64,000 bases of DNA from Molossus alvarezi. Taxonomy: Eukaryota; Chordata; Mammalia; Chiroptera; Molossidae. The stretch is taken from the NCBI GenBank assembly GCA_037176705.1, contig CM073886.1, forward strand, positions 22,429,501 through 22,493,500, written 5' to 3'. Both the position numbers and the translations under genes were made by a program. The notes beneath the pieces are model-generated. The model saw only the letters and a program-made list of their open reading frames with translations, did no database searches and was not told where the DNA came from. Shown one piece after another: positions 1 through 9,950 of this stretch (positions are counted from its first letter, which is position 1; each line of letters begins with the position of its first letter).

Positions 1-489
1 ACATTCCAGCTCGGATATCTGCTGACCTTCAACCAGTTATCTGAACAGACTGTGTCCGCTTGAACAGAGTCCCCTCCACGGAGAGCTCTCAGCACCTCCT
101 TTTGACTCCTCTGTTGTTGTTTTCCTCCCCCTCCCCCTTCCCTCCCCCTCCCCCTCTCCTCTCCCCTCCCCCTCCTCCCTCCCCTCTCCCTCCCCCTCCT
201 CCCTCCCCCTTCTCTCCCTCCCCCTCCCCCTCCCTCCTCCCTCCCCCTTCTCTCCCTCCCCCTTCTCTCCCTCCCCCCTCCCCCTCCCTCCTCCCCCTCC
301 TCCCTCCCCCCTCCTCCCTCCCCCCTCCTTACGAAAACCCCTGCCTGTGTCCAGTTAAGTTAGTCTGTGACAAGAGTCACCATCCTCTCAAGCTGCCGGC
401 TCTTAAATAAACTAACTCTCCTTCCACCAGTTCCTGTCTCTAGATTATTGGCTTTCGAGCGGCAAGCAGCTGAACCTGAGTTTGGTATC
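1..489 (+). mobile_element. ERV1-like LTR, 5' end cut by window or degraded
   Basis: The 3' part has the layout of a gammaretrovirus-type R-U5: CTCTTAAATAAACTA (polyadenylation signal near 405), then a U5-like stretch with ATTGGCTTTCGAGCGGCAAG and an end around GGTATCA near 489. A polypyrimidine tract sits in the U3 portion. No internal retroviral genes follow, so it is either solo or the 3' LTR of an element lying left of the window. Confidence 0.55.
121..330 (+). repeat. Polypyrimidine (CT/CCCT) low-complexity tract, about 210 bp
   Basis: An almost uninterrupted C/T strand made of irregular CTCCCC and CCTCCCT units. It gives a meaningless proline/serine-rich open frame (60-410). Its G/A-rich complement could form triplex or quadruplex structures. 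Confidence 0.95.
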
Positions 490-1794
490 ACCTGTTCACC
501 TTGCCGGGGGCAGGTGCTACATGGGTGAGCCCTGGATTTCTACCCAGATGTTCCTCAGCTGTGCCCGGGCCTTCGTTTCCCCGTCTGTGAGATGGCAGAG
601 AACAGCTGCCCTGCCCACTCTGGGGCCTTCCCTCACCCGCTCACCCACCTACTGTGTGCTCGCGTGGAAAGAGAGTCCCACCCTCACTGAGCTGAGATTC
701 TAGTTAAGAGAGACCAAGAATGACCAAACCTGACAAAGAGAGAGAGTTAAGAGAGATGTGACAGGTCTCTGAAGAACTCAAAACAGAGAGAGCAAGGATG
801 TAGAGACAGTGGCTGGGTGGGACATCAGGGAGGAGGTCAGGAAGAGCTGCTCAGAGCCTCTACATCTTCAGTCCTCTGAAAATTCGCTGTATGTGATTTT
901 TGATTCAGAGGAATCAGCAGGTGCAAAGGCCCTGCGTTCAGAGAAGGATCACATCTGGCCTGCCTACAACAGCAGAGTGCATCGCAGAGCCTGCCGGGAG
1001 GGGGCAGTTGCTCTGGCCCCGCAAAGCCTTATGGGCCTGGGGGGAAGTTTGGCGTCCACTTGATGGGAGAGGGAAGGTCAAAGCCACCTGAGGACAGAGA
1101 CTCAGGTTTCCTGTACCTACCTCCGCACACCACGAGCAACAGCTCTGGCAGGATGGAAGGGCCCTGCAAAATCCTTGCCAGGTGGAAAGGTACAAGGGCC
1201 TGGGAAGGGTCTTGTTTGTAGGGGACCTCCTGGTCTCTCACAACCACCACCATCCATCAGCAAATGGTGTGCCGCTAAGGCCCAGCCCTTCCTATTCACC
1301 TGCACCTGGCTCTGTCCTAGCCCTAACCTGGCCACGCTATTCCTTTCGAAGTCATCTGCCCTCTGGCCAGTTGCTCCTGGGGGTGAGGTGAGGTTCCCCG
1401 TAGGCTGAGAATGTGGGGTCTCCCACCCCAGGGATGCAACAGAACACAGCCAGCGGGAAGATGCAAAGGGCCCAGGTTCTTCCACCAACACGGTACATGA
1501 AAAGCATTGGGGAGAGGAAACTTCTGATGTAATGAGAGATATCGCACCACGTGTGGGCCTTGTTACAATACAATTGGAACAAACTGTAGGAAATAAAAAT
1601 CTTTATGAGGGAATCAGGGAATAAACCCTGATACATGTTGGATAATACTGAGGATTATTATTCATTTTAAAGATATGATCATGGTATTGTGGCTTTTAAA
1701 AATCGGTACATACAGCAGGTCCTCAAAAAGCGTCGTTCCGTGCAGGGCCGTTTTGTTATAATGGGGATGGGGGGGAATGGGTTCCCAGCCCAAG
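490..1794. other. No gene; weak MIR/L2 traces
   Basis: Around 540-625 there is MIR-like text (GTTTCCCCGTCTGTGAGATGG) and around 640-720 L2/MIR-like text. About 1610-1690 resembles the 3' end of an old L1. The remainder is not recognised, and the short open frames here lack coding character. Confidence 0.5.
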
Positions 1795-2005
1795 CTACCA
1801 TCTGTGTGGAGTTTGCATTTCTCCTCATGTCTGTGTGGGTTTTCTCCAGGGACTCCGTTTCCTCCCACATCCCAGAGATGTGCACGTGGGTGCATTTGCG
1901 TGTCTATGTTGCCCCAGTCTGAGCCTGTGTGTGTGTGTGTGTGTGTGTGTGTGAGTGGCCCTGTGATGAAGGGCATCCTGTCCAGGGTAGGTCCCTCCTT
2001 AGGCC
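1795..2005 (+). repeat. Ancient LINE 3'-end-like fossil
   Basis: Text such as GGAGTTTGCATTTCTCC, TGTGTGGGTTTTCTCCAGGG and GATGAAGGGCATCCTGTCC resembles the widely shared 3' region of ancient vertebrate LINEs (L2/RTE-like). A (TG)n microsatellite interrupts it at 1926-1953. The family name is uncertain. Confidence 0.4.
1926..1953 (+). repeat. (TG)n microsatellite
   Basis: Fourteen uninterrupted TG dinucleotides. Confidence 0.95.
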
Positions 2006-2289
2006 CTGAGCTGCTGAGAGGGACTCTGTCCCCTGACCTGAAGTGGAATAAGCATGTTAGAAAATCATAACCTTACTTGTTTTCATTAATCTTTCATAAG
2101 TTTATGTGCAATGCACAGTGATTTCTGTGTTTAATATTGGAAGTGTTTGGGGTCTTTACTTAGAAGATTGGTAATGTTTTTGTGGCCAGAAATCTACCCT
2201 AGGAACTTAACTCTTTTCTATCAATTAATCTATGGGAAAATTGGTTTCATAATGCGTGTTTCACTTAAAGACACCGTTTCCAAGGGCCT

Positions 2290-2756
2290 ATCGAAGATGT
2301 TAAGCAAGGACTTAAAGTAATTCTCACACCATAAGATTTACCCTTTTAAAGTGTCTTTTAATATATTCATAAAGTTGTGTAATCATCACCACTAGTTCCA
2401 GAAATTTTTCATCATTTCAAAAAGAAACTCTGTACTAATTAGCAATCACCCCTCTGGCCTTGGCAACCACTAATCTACTTTCTGTCTCTATGGATTTGCA
2501 TGTGTTGGTTTTTCATCTGGCTACTTTTACTGAGCACAATGTTTGCAATGTCCATCCATGCTGTAGCGGGTATTGGTGCTTTATTCCTTTTTATTGCAGA
2601 ATAATATTCATCGTACGGATATAGCACATCTTGTTCGTCTCTTCATTTGTCGATGAACATTTGGGTTGCTTCTACCTTTTGGCTATTATGAATAATGCAG
2701 CTATGACCACTCCTGGGTACCTCCCTCGGAGAGAAATTGCTGTGGCTTTGTTTTTT
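2290..2756 (-). mobile_element. Old L1 3'-region fragment, antisense
   Basis: The top strand carries the familiar antisense old-L1 text: AATCATCACCACTAGTTCC, TGGCAACCACTAATCTACTT, GTTCGTCTCTTCATTTGTCG and GGGTTGCTTCTACCTTTTGG. It is decayed with no useful open frame, and a SINE is inserted at its right end. Confidence 0.7.
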
Positions 2757-2847
2757 GTTTTTGTTTTGTTTTTTTTATCCTCACCCGAGGACATTTTTCC
2801 AATTTTTGTACAGATAGAGTGGGAGGGAGGGATAGAGAGGGAGAGAT

Positions 2848-2886
<39 letters not shown>

Positions 2887-3043
2887 TCGACGTGAAAGGG
2901 ACACATCGAGCGGCTGCCACCCGCACGACCAACCAGGGCCGGGGACAAACTGCAACTGAGGTACATGCCCTTAGCGGGAACCGAACCCGGTCTCTCCGGA
3001 CCGCAGGTCGACGCTCTAACCGCTGAGCCAAACCGGCCAGGGC
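2757..3043 (-). mobile_element. Ves SINE, tail-hairpin type
   Basis: Antisense tRNA-derived SINE. The head at the right end reads GAGCCAAACCGGCCAGGGC, and the tail at the left shows CCTCACCCGAGGACA (hairpin motif). It is flanked by a 14-bp duplication TGGCTTTGTTTTTT at 2743-2756 and 3044-3057. A long GA dinucleotide run lies at about 2855-2882. Confidence 0.93.
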
Positions 3044-3091
3044 TGGCTTTGTTTTTTAAGAGTCCATTTTTAGAGCTGCCTACCAAAATAT

Positions 3092-3265
3092 TCAGGTGAA
3101 ATGAGATGCTGGGGTTTGCTTCAGAATCATACAGAAGGGGAAGTAGGAAATGCATCAATGCGAAGAGGATGCAGGAACTGAGAATTTTGAATTGGGATGA
3201 GTACATGAAGGTTTACTACGCTGTTTACTATTGTTTATATTTGTGCACAAATTTTTTTTTAATGT
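3092..3265 (+). mobile_element. Old L1-type 3'-end fossil
   Basis: Text such as GATGCTGGGGTTTGCTTCAG and GTACATGAAGGTTTACTACG resembles the 3' UTR of old L1 subfamilies. Short and diverged. Confidence 0.4.
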
Positions 3266-3340
3266 TGAAGTTCTGAGTGACTTTCTGATTTCCTTTTGAT
3301 TTTCCTCCCAAGCACTCTAGTAATAGAAATATAATTTGAG

Positions 3341-3564
3341 CCTGGCCGGTATGGCTCAGTGGTTGAGTGTTGACCCATGCACCAAGAGGTCGCCGGTTCA
3401 ATTCCCACTCAGGGCACAGGCCCAGGATGTGGGCCCGATCCCCAGTGGGGGGCATGCAGGAGGCGGCCAATTGATGTTCTCTCGTCAGTGTTTCTATCTT
3501 TCTCTCCTTCTCCCTTCCTCTCTCTCTAAAATCAATAAAGAAAAAAAGATGTATTAAAAAAATA
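3341..3564 (+). mobile_element. Ves SINE, type without tail hairpin
   Basis: The head CCTGGCCGGTATGGCTCAG is followed by a B-box-like GGTTCAATTCC, a body with GGGGGGCATGCAGGAGGC, and the tail AAAATCAATAAAGAAAAA. The target duplication ATAATTTGAGCC is at 3331-3342 and 3565-3576. The host sequence resumes as a diverged unnamed repeat. Confidence 0.93.
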
Positions 3565-4362
3565 ATAATTTGAGCCACATGTGTCATTGTAAATTGTCCA
3601 GTAGCCACATCTAGAAAAGTAAAAAGAAACAGGAGAAATTGATTATAATTATATATTTTTTTAACCCAGTACATCCAAGTCATGATTATTTTCTCATGTA
3701 AGCGATTAAAAAATTATGAAAAGGGTATTTTGCATCCTCTTTGTTTCCTACCAGGTCTTCCAACCCCGTGTGTGTTGCACAGAAAGCTCGTCACCCAGCT
3801 CAAGGGCTCCATTGTGACGCGTGGTTCCCAGGTGGGACAGCGCAGCTTTGTGTGGTGGCATTTAGTGCACTTTTCTAAAAGCTCTTGTGACTTCTTTATT
3901 TACTTGGTTGTTTTTATCCATGTACAGCTAGAATACAGGCCCTAAGAGGGCAGGTCTCGCTGAATGCGGTAGCCCTGTGCCTGGACTGTATCCAGCACAG
4001 CGTAGGCGGGTAAGTGGGTGAGGCTGGCTGGAGCATGCGTGGCAGCGATTCCCTCCCCATCTCACAGGTGGGGAAGTGGAGGCCAAGGCACAGCTGAGGG
4101 CCATCTGGGTAGAAGCCAGGGCTCACCCCAGGTACCATCTGCCCCCAGCAAGGTGAAAGGGGGCCCTGAGGACGGCCCACAGGAGGGCCCACCTTCTTCT
4201 CTCAGCAATCTGCTCTGCCTTCTTGGGTACCTTGCCCTGGCTGCCAGTGTGGAGAAGGACAGTGGCCAGATCAGGTGGAAGGGACAGTGACATGGGCACA
4301 GCTTCTACAGGAGGCGGAGGGTGAGAGAGGCAGGGGCAGCTGCCCAGACATCAGGGTGGGAG

Positions 4363-4414
4363 CCTGGATGTACCCTGGCCTGGATGTATCCTGGCCTGGA
4401 TGTACCCTGGCCTG
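4363..4414 (+). repeat. Short tandem repeat, 16-bp unit x 3.2
   Basis: The unit CCTGGATGTACCCTGG occurs at 4363, 4379 (one change, C to T) and 4395, followed by CCTG. Confidence 0.95.
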
Positions 4415-4421
4415 AGTCACA

Positions 4422-4610
4422 GGGCTGCCAGATGAAAGACAGGACAGCAGGTGCATTGGAATTGGAGATAAACAATTGACAATTTTTTAAATATAAGTGT
4501 ATCCCAAATATTTCATGAGACATATTTATACTAAAAATAATTGTTGTTTATCTGAATTTTGATTTCTCTGGGTTCCTCTATTTTTACTTGCTGGATCTTG
4601 CAACCCTACC
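4422..4610. mobile_element. Foldback (palindromic) DNA-transposon fossil
   Basis: The outer ends GGGCTGCCAGAT (left) and the complement of ATCTTGCAACCCTACC (right) are similar. The inner arms AAACAATTGACAATTTTT and the complement of AAAAATAATTGTTGTTT mirror each other around about 4515. This is the layout of a nonautonomous foldback element; family name not assigned. Confidence 0.55.
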
Positions 4611-5306
4611 AGGGGGAATGGCAGGTGCCAGGTGGGCAGATCCTAGAAATTAGGAGGATCTTAAGGAGTGCCACCCATGGGGAGTGCCAGGCTGAGGGTG
4701 CAGATTGGCTGCTGGCCCGGGAATGACAGGCCTTGGGTTGACACTTCCAGCTTGCATCATGGGGGGGGCGGGGGTTCAGCCCAGAGCCTTTCCAGCCCAG
4801 GCCTGATCACACACACCGCCTGCCCTTCCTGTTTAACCCTCTGTGCCAACTGCCGTTTCTCCACAGGATAAAGAGCAGAATGTCTGTGTGGCTTGGAGCC
4901 CTGACTCAGTTTCCCTGTTGGTGGTGTTCTAATGATACGAGCCCCTCCCTGGTAGGGCTGTGTGAGGACTAACGGACTGGCCTGTGTTGAGTGCCCGGCT
5001 CTGAGGACCTGTACTCTGACGTCCTTTCTGCAGCTGCCGTCCTGCCCCTCCGGGCGGCCTCTCCCAGCTGCCCGCCTTGCAGAGGCCCCCTTCCCTGCAG
5101 CCCCACGATGCTTCCTGCCGGTGCCCTGAGCGTGCTCCCCTTCCTGCTGCCTTGCCTGGGGTGGGAGGCCTCTGCCAGGCCAGCGGGGCGTTCCCCAGAG
5201 AGGAAAGTCCAGGGGACAGCCGAGCTTCGATGTGTCCTGCCTGGCCTCCTAAGCAGCCTCCCATCCTGCCAGGCCAGAGAGGAGTCAGCAAATAGGCCAG
5301 AGAAAG

Positions 5307-5540
5307 CATCCTTTTTAAAAAAATTCTCACCAAAGGATATTTTTCTATTATTTTTTTTTTTTTAGATAGAGTCAGAGGGAGAGAGAGAGGGAGAGACACA
5401 TCGATTGGTTGCCTCCACCATGGCCCTGACCAGGGCCAGGGATCGAACCTGCAATCAAGGTACGTGCCCTTGACCAGGAATCAAATACGTGACTCTTTGG
5501 TCCATGGGCTGACGCTCTAACCACTGAGCAAACCAGTCAG
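5307..5540 (-). mobile_element. Ves SINE
   Basis: Antisense copy: tail TCACCAAAGGATAT near 5328, poly(T) at 5350-5363, and head CCACTGAGCAAACCAGTCAGGG at the right. Flanked by GGCCAGAGAAAG (5295-5306) and GGCCAGAGGAAG (5541-5552), an imperfect target duplication. Confidence 0.88.
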
Positions 5541-6812
5541 GGCCAGAGGAAGATCTTGTCACTCAAGGGCTGGGGCAAGGGGCAGGAACGTCATGCCCGC
5601 AGCAGAGCTGGGCCTTCTCTTCAGGAAGCGGGCAGAGTGGGCAGTGGTTCCCGTTCATCTCGCAGCTCTGGCCTCTGCCTGGGGTAGCAGGAGCTGCGCA
5701 GGTCCCGGGACGGTCCCCCCACGGTCCAGTACAAGGAGGTCATAACGCTGGGCTCACCCCTAAGAGTTGGAGGTCCAGTTGGCCTTGCTTTGCCCCACCA
5801 GAGAAGGTGGCCCCAGCACCCTGCCCCCACTGGGCTCTGCTTGGTGGGGACCTGCCAACCTGTCCCACCTTATACCCCCCCCCCCCCCCCCCCGTGCTCT
5901 GGTCGCACTGGCCAGAATGTAAGAGTTCCAGAAACTCCCAACCCCCTTCTCACCTCAGGGCTTTTCACCTGCTGTTTCCCCTTCCAGGGGTGCTCTTCCC
6001 CTCTAGATTTTCTTAGGGTTGAAAATATGAGGTCTCCCTGCCCTGACCCGCAGCTCACGTCCCATCACTCAGTTGCTCTCTAGGGCCTGGGACCTAGACG
6101 TGCCCTGTCCCCTTTCTTGCACTTCCTGTGCTCTCTAACTATCCTGGTTTCTTATTCGTTCAGCAAGCTCACTCCTCCCTACCTCCTCACTAGGGCAGTA
6201 TTTTCATAAGAGCAGGTGTCCCTTCTGTCCAGCAAGCACAGTGCCAGGCACACCATGGGCATTGGACAAGGGCCTGGCGAGCGAGTGAATGAGGGGATGA
6301 CGAGTTCTGGGAGGTGAGCGAGCAGCGTCGCGCTGCCTGGTGTGCAGGTGAGGACTTGGCAGGGCAGGGCAGAGGCCGGGATGCCCACCCAGGGTCTGGT
6401 CTGGAGTCAGGTTTTCCTAAGACACACCCTTCACAGACACAGACACAGACACAGACTGAGATGGGACAGACAGCGGTGGCCGGGTGGCCCAGGCCCCGGC
6501 GTGGAAGCCTGGCCTGCTCTGGCCTTCCGAGGAGGAGCCCAGCCCCTTCTGGCTGCTGGCCAGGCAGGGCTGGAAGCCAGCATGCGGGAAGCCGCCTCTT
6601 ACGGGAAATGCTTGACTGAGGAGAAAGGGTGACTGTTTGTTTGTCCTCACGCTGGCTCCTGTCCAGATGGGTAAGGAGGCCCTTGCAACCACATCAACTC
6701 AAGCTTGGCTCCTCCCAGGAGCTGGCCGAGAGAGCCTTGGGAGAAGACCGAGGGCCACTCATCCATCCCTTCCTCCCCATTTATTAAAGAAAAAAAGAAA
6801 AAGAGAAAAAGT
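5541..6812. other. No gene; L2 3' end, homopolymer C tract
   Basis: About 5930-6290 resembles an L2 3' end (CTCAGGGCTTTTCACCTGCT, GGGGTGCTCTTCCCC, GTGCCAGGCACACCATGGGC). A 19-base C run lies at 5875-5893 and a short (CAGACA)n run at about 6433-6456. The rest is unrecognised. Confidence 0.5.
5875..5893 (+). repeat. Poly(C) homopolymer, 19 bases
   Basis: Uninterrupted C run within a CCCC-rich stretch. Length is likely variable between alleles or assemblies. Confidence 0.95.
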
Positions 6813-7094
6813 GCCCTGGCCGGTTCGGCTCAGTGTTTAGAGCATTGGCCCGTGGATGAAAGAGTCATGGGTTCAGTTCCCGGCCAAGGGCACATGCCTC
6901 GGTTGCAGGTTTGATCCCCAGTCCTGGATGGGGTTGTGCAGGAGGCAACCCATTGATGTGTCTCTCTTACATCAGACACATCGATCTCTCTCTCTGTCTC
7001 TCTCTCTCCCTCCCTCCCTATCTCTTTCCCTCCCGCTGTATCTGAAAAAAAAAAAAATCAATGAAAAAATATCCTCGGGTGAGGATAAAAAAAA
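6813..7094 (+). mobile_element. Ves SINE, tail-hairpin type
   Basis: The head GCCCTGGCCGGTTCGGCTCA and B-box-like GGTTCAGTTCC are followed by a CT-rich block at 6984-7035. The tail ATATCCTCGGGTGAGGATA forms the hairpin discussed in the findings. Target duplication is obscured by A-rich flanks. Confidence 0.92.
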
Positions 7095-7604
7095 GAAAGA
7101 AACAGAAAACTCAGTTTCTGAAGTATTTTCCTACATCCGGAGAGGCAGCCGCGTGCAGTGGCTAAGAGCAGTCAGCTTGGGCACATGACTAACCCTCGGC
7201 CTCAGCTCTCTGTGTGTGGAACTGGGATACTTATGGTACCTTCTTCTGAGGACCGGTGGGAGAAGTCAGACTTAGCATCTGCCCACATGCTCAGAACATT
7301 GCTTGCATATAGTGTTTGCTAAAGAAATGATGTTAATCTGCCTTCATGACCATCCCAGCAGGTAAGCAAACTACATGAAATGGTACCCATTTTACAGATG
7401 AGCAACTGAGGCTCAGAGAGGTTTTTCTAAAGCAGGTATGCACAGCCGACAAGAGGGACCATGAGCAGATCTCAGGTCTTCTGCCTCTGGCTCAGAGCTC
7501 TCCTCACCACACAAATGTGGGCACGCGGTCCCTGCCAAGTTCTTGACCCGAGGTTGCGAAGCACGGGCCTCAGGACCAAGTCTGATCTTCAGGCGTATTT
7601 GGGT
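7095..7604 (+). other. MIR fossils, no gene
   Basis: About 7150-7330 reads as a MIR (CAGTGGCTAAGAGCAGTCAG, CTCAGAACATTGCTTGCATA). About 7385-7470 is MIR/L2-like (ACCCATTTTACAGATGAGCA, CTGAGGCTCAGAGAGG). Confidence 0.6.
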
Positions 7605-7621
7605 CAGACCGGAGTAGTTTA

Positions 7622-8814
7622 TTTTTTTTTTTTTTTTCCTTTGTCAACTATTTTCTATTTAATTTTTTTTTTTTTTTTTAATGAAATTTTATTTATTTTT
7701 TTGTTACAGACATTTTACCTTTTTACCCCATTGGCACCCCCCACCCCACCCCACCTCCACCCTGTCCCCGGCTTAGTTGTCCATGTCCATTGGTCATGCA
7801 TACATGCATATAAGTTCTGTGGTTTATCTCTTCCCACCCCCCCACCCCCCATCCCCTCTTCTGAGGGATGTCAGTCTGTGCCCTACTTCCATGTGTCTGG
7901 GTCTACTGTATTCCTCAGACTGTTATGTTCATTATATTCCGTATATAAGTGAGATCATGTGGTATTTGTCTTTTTCTGCTTGGCTTCTTTCACTTAGGAT
8001 AATACTTTCCAGGTCCCTCCATGTCGTCTCAAAGGATAAGAGATCTTTCTTTCTTACCGCTGCATAGTACTCCATTGTGTATATGTACCACAGCTTTTTT
8101 ATCCAATCGTCTACTGGTGGACACTTGGGCTGTTTCCAGATCTTAGCTATTGTAAATAGTGCTGCTATGAACATGGGGGTACATATATTCTTCCTGATTG
8201 GTGTTTCAGGCTTCTTAGGGTATATTCCCAGCAGTGGGATCACTGGGTCAAATGGAAGGTCAATTTTTAATTTCTTGAGGTAGCACCATATTGTTTTCCA
8301 TAGCGGCTGCACCAGTCTGCATTCCCACCAGCAGTGTATTAGAGTCCCCTTTTCTCCACACCCTCGCCAACACTTGTTGTTTGATGATTTGTTGATGGCG
8401 GCCATTCTGACAGGTGTGAGGTGATACCTCATTGTTGTTTTAATTTGCATCTCTCTGATGATTAGTGATGTTGAGCATTTCTTCATATGTCTCTTGGCCA
8501 TTTGTATGTCCTGTTTGGAGAGGTGTCTATTCAGCTCCTCTGCCCATTTTTTAATTGGGTTCTTTGTCTTCCTTTTGTAGAGTTGTATGAGCACTCTATA
8601 TATACTGGAAATTAACCCCTTATCTGATACATCATTGGCAATGATGTTCTCCCATACAGTGGGTTGCCTTTCCATTTTGATGATTGTTTCTTTTGCTGTG
8701 CAGAAGCTTTTGAGTTTGATGTAGTCCCATGTGTTCATTTTCTCCTTTATTTCTGTTGCCTTAGGTGATGTATCAGTGAAAATTCTGCTCCGTATGATGT
8801 CCGAAATTTTGTTG
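7622..8814 (-). mobile_element. 5'-truncated L1 insertion, antisense, young
   Basis: A 1.2-kb L1 3' end with a poly(A) tail (top-strand T runs at 7622-7637 and about 7664-7679), a 3' UTR containing the palindromic CATGCATACATGCATATAAG, and the C-terminal end of ORF2. It is bounded by a perfect 17-bp duplication CAGACCGGAGTAGTTTA at 7605-7621 and 8815-8831. The perfect duplication and long open frame imply a fairly recent insertion. Confidence 0.96.
7932..8738 (-). pseudogene. L1 ORF2 C-terminal fragment
   Basis: An open frame of 268 residues corresponding to the C-terminal part of L1 ORF2p. It includes the cysteine-rich region ([17 protein letters not shown]) and the terminal [18 protein letters not shown] segment. 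Endonuclease and reverse-transcriptase domains are absent because the insertion is 5'-truncated, so no active enzyme can be made. It encodes no host protein. Confidence 0.95.
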
Positions 8815-8831
8815 CAGACCGGAGTAGTTTA

Positions 8832-9234
8832 AAAGAACAAACAAATGGAGCTAATGGAGTGCATTGCCAATATTTAAAAATCAGATGTCACTATTTTTTT
8901 TTTTAAATCCACATTTCTGGTTTCTCCTGAGAAACTGGAAGCTCGGACAACATTGAGTCTGCATCGCCCGGGGCGGGAGCTGAGCGGTGGCTGCCTCCCT
9001 TTAGACGGGGTTCACTCTACCCAGTAACCAGTTAACTTCTTACTTTCTCTGACTGCCCCTGGTATGTTGCCATCGCTTCATAAAACCCACTGTCTTGGGT
9101 GGGGTTTCCTGGAAGCAGACCGTGCCCTGTGACAATGATTCATGTGAATGGGAGGTGTTAGGCAGTGTCTCTAGGGAGCGCGGGGATGTGTGCTATGACG
9201 GAGGAAGGCCATGAAGACGCATGTCTTTAGGTAT
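8832..9234. other. No gene recognised
   Basis: Unique-looking sequence without recognised repeats or coding character. Confidence 0.5.
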
Positions 9235-9950
9235 AGTCCCACGGCAGGTGTACCAGCTTCCCAGGGCTGCCGTGACAAAGTAGCACACATTGAATGACTT
9301 CAACAACAGAAATGTTTGTCTCTGTTCTGGAGGCCAGACTTCCAAGATCAAGGTGTTGACAGGTGCTTTCTCTGAGGGCAATGGGGGAGGAGCTGCTCCA
9401 GCCTCTGTTCTAGCCCCTGGGAGCTCCTAGACCCGTGGCAGCATCTCTCCAACCTCCATGGCCTTCTCCCGGAGTGTCTGTGCCCACACTGCCCCGCCTT
9501 TATTGTTTGTTTGTTAATTCTCACCCGAGGATATTTTTCCATTGATTTTTTAGATAGAGTGGAAAGGAGAGAGGGAGAGGGATATATTGATGTATCTCTC
9601 TCACATCAATTGATTGCCTCTGCATGACCCTGACTGGGGCCAGGGATAGAACCTGCAACCCAGGTACCTGTCCTTGACGGGGAATCAGCCATGAGACCCT
9701 TCAGTCTGTGGGCCTACACTCTCACCGCTGAGCCAAACTGGCCAGGGCCACATTGCCCCTACTTAGAAAGACTCCAGTTATGTTGGCTGGAAGGCCCATC
9801 TTCCTTCAGCATAACCTCATCATAATTAATTACATTGACCATGACTTTATTTCCAAATACAGTTACATTCCGAGGTACTAGGGGTTAGGACTTCACATGT
9901 GAATTGGGGGTGGGGGAGGGGGAGGACACAATTCAGCCCATAACAGAAGG
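9235..9950 (-). mobile_element. MaLR-like LTR, antisense, split by a SINE
   Basis: The top strand shows antisense MaLR-type LTR text: CAGGGCTGCCGTGACAAAGT, TCTGGAGGCCAGACTTCCAA, then after the SINE ATTTCCAAATACAGTTACATTC and GGGGTTAGGACTTCACATGT. The exact subfamily is not assigned. Confidence 0.6.
9496..9748 (-). mobile_element. Ves SINE, tail-hairpin type
   Basis: Antisense; the tail TTCTCACCCGAGGATATTT is near 9518 and the head GAGCCAAACTGGCCAGGGC ends at 9748. The imperfect target duplication is CACACTGCCCC (9485-9495) and CACATTGCCCC (9749-9759). It splits the LTR. Confidence 0.9.

Larger units (their letters stand above)
3577..5306. other. No gene; L2 3' end and a palindromic transposon fossil
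   Basis: About 3885-4030 reads as an L2 3' end (GAGGGCAGGTCTCGCTGAAT, then a CCTGTGCC-type ending). A 16-bp tandem repeat and a foldback element are listed separately. GC-rich single-copy-looking sequence at 4620-5300 has no open frame with coding character. Confidence 0.5.

Noticed and set aside
60..410. 116-residue proline/serine-rich open frame
   Set aside because: It lies entirely over the polypyrimidine tract of an LTR.
1..2000. First exon of an upstream neighbour gene (for example TVP23A, expected upstream of CIITA in human)
   Set aside because: No matching coding sequence or CpG-island-like promoter was seen anywhere in the window.
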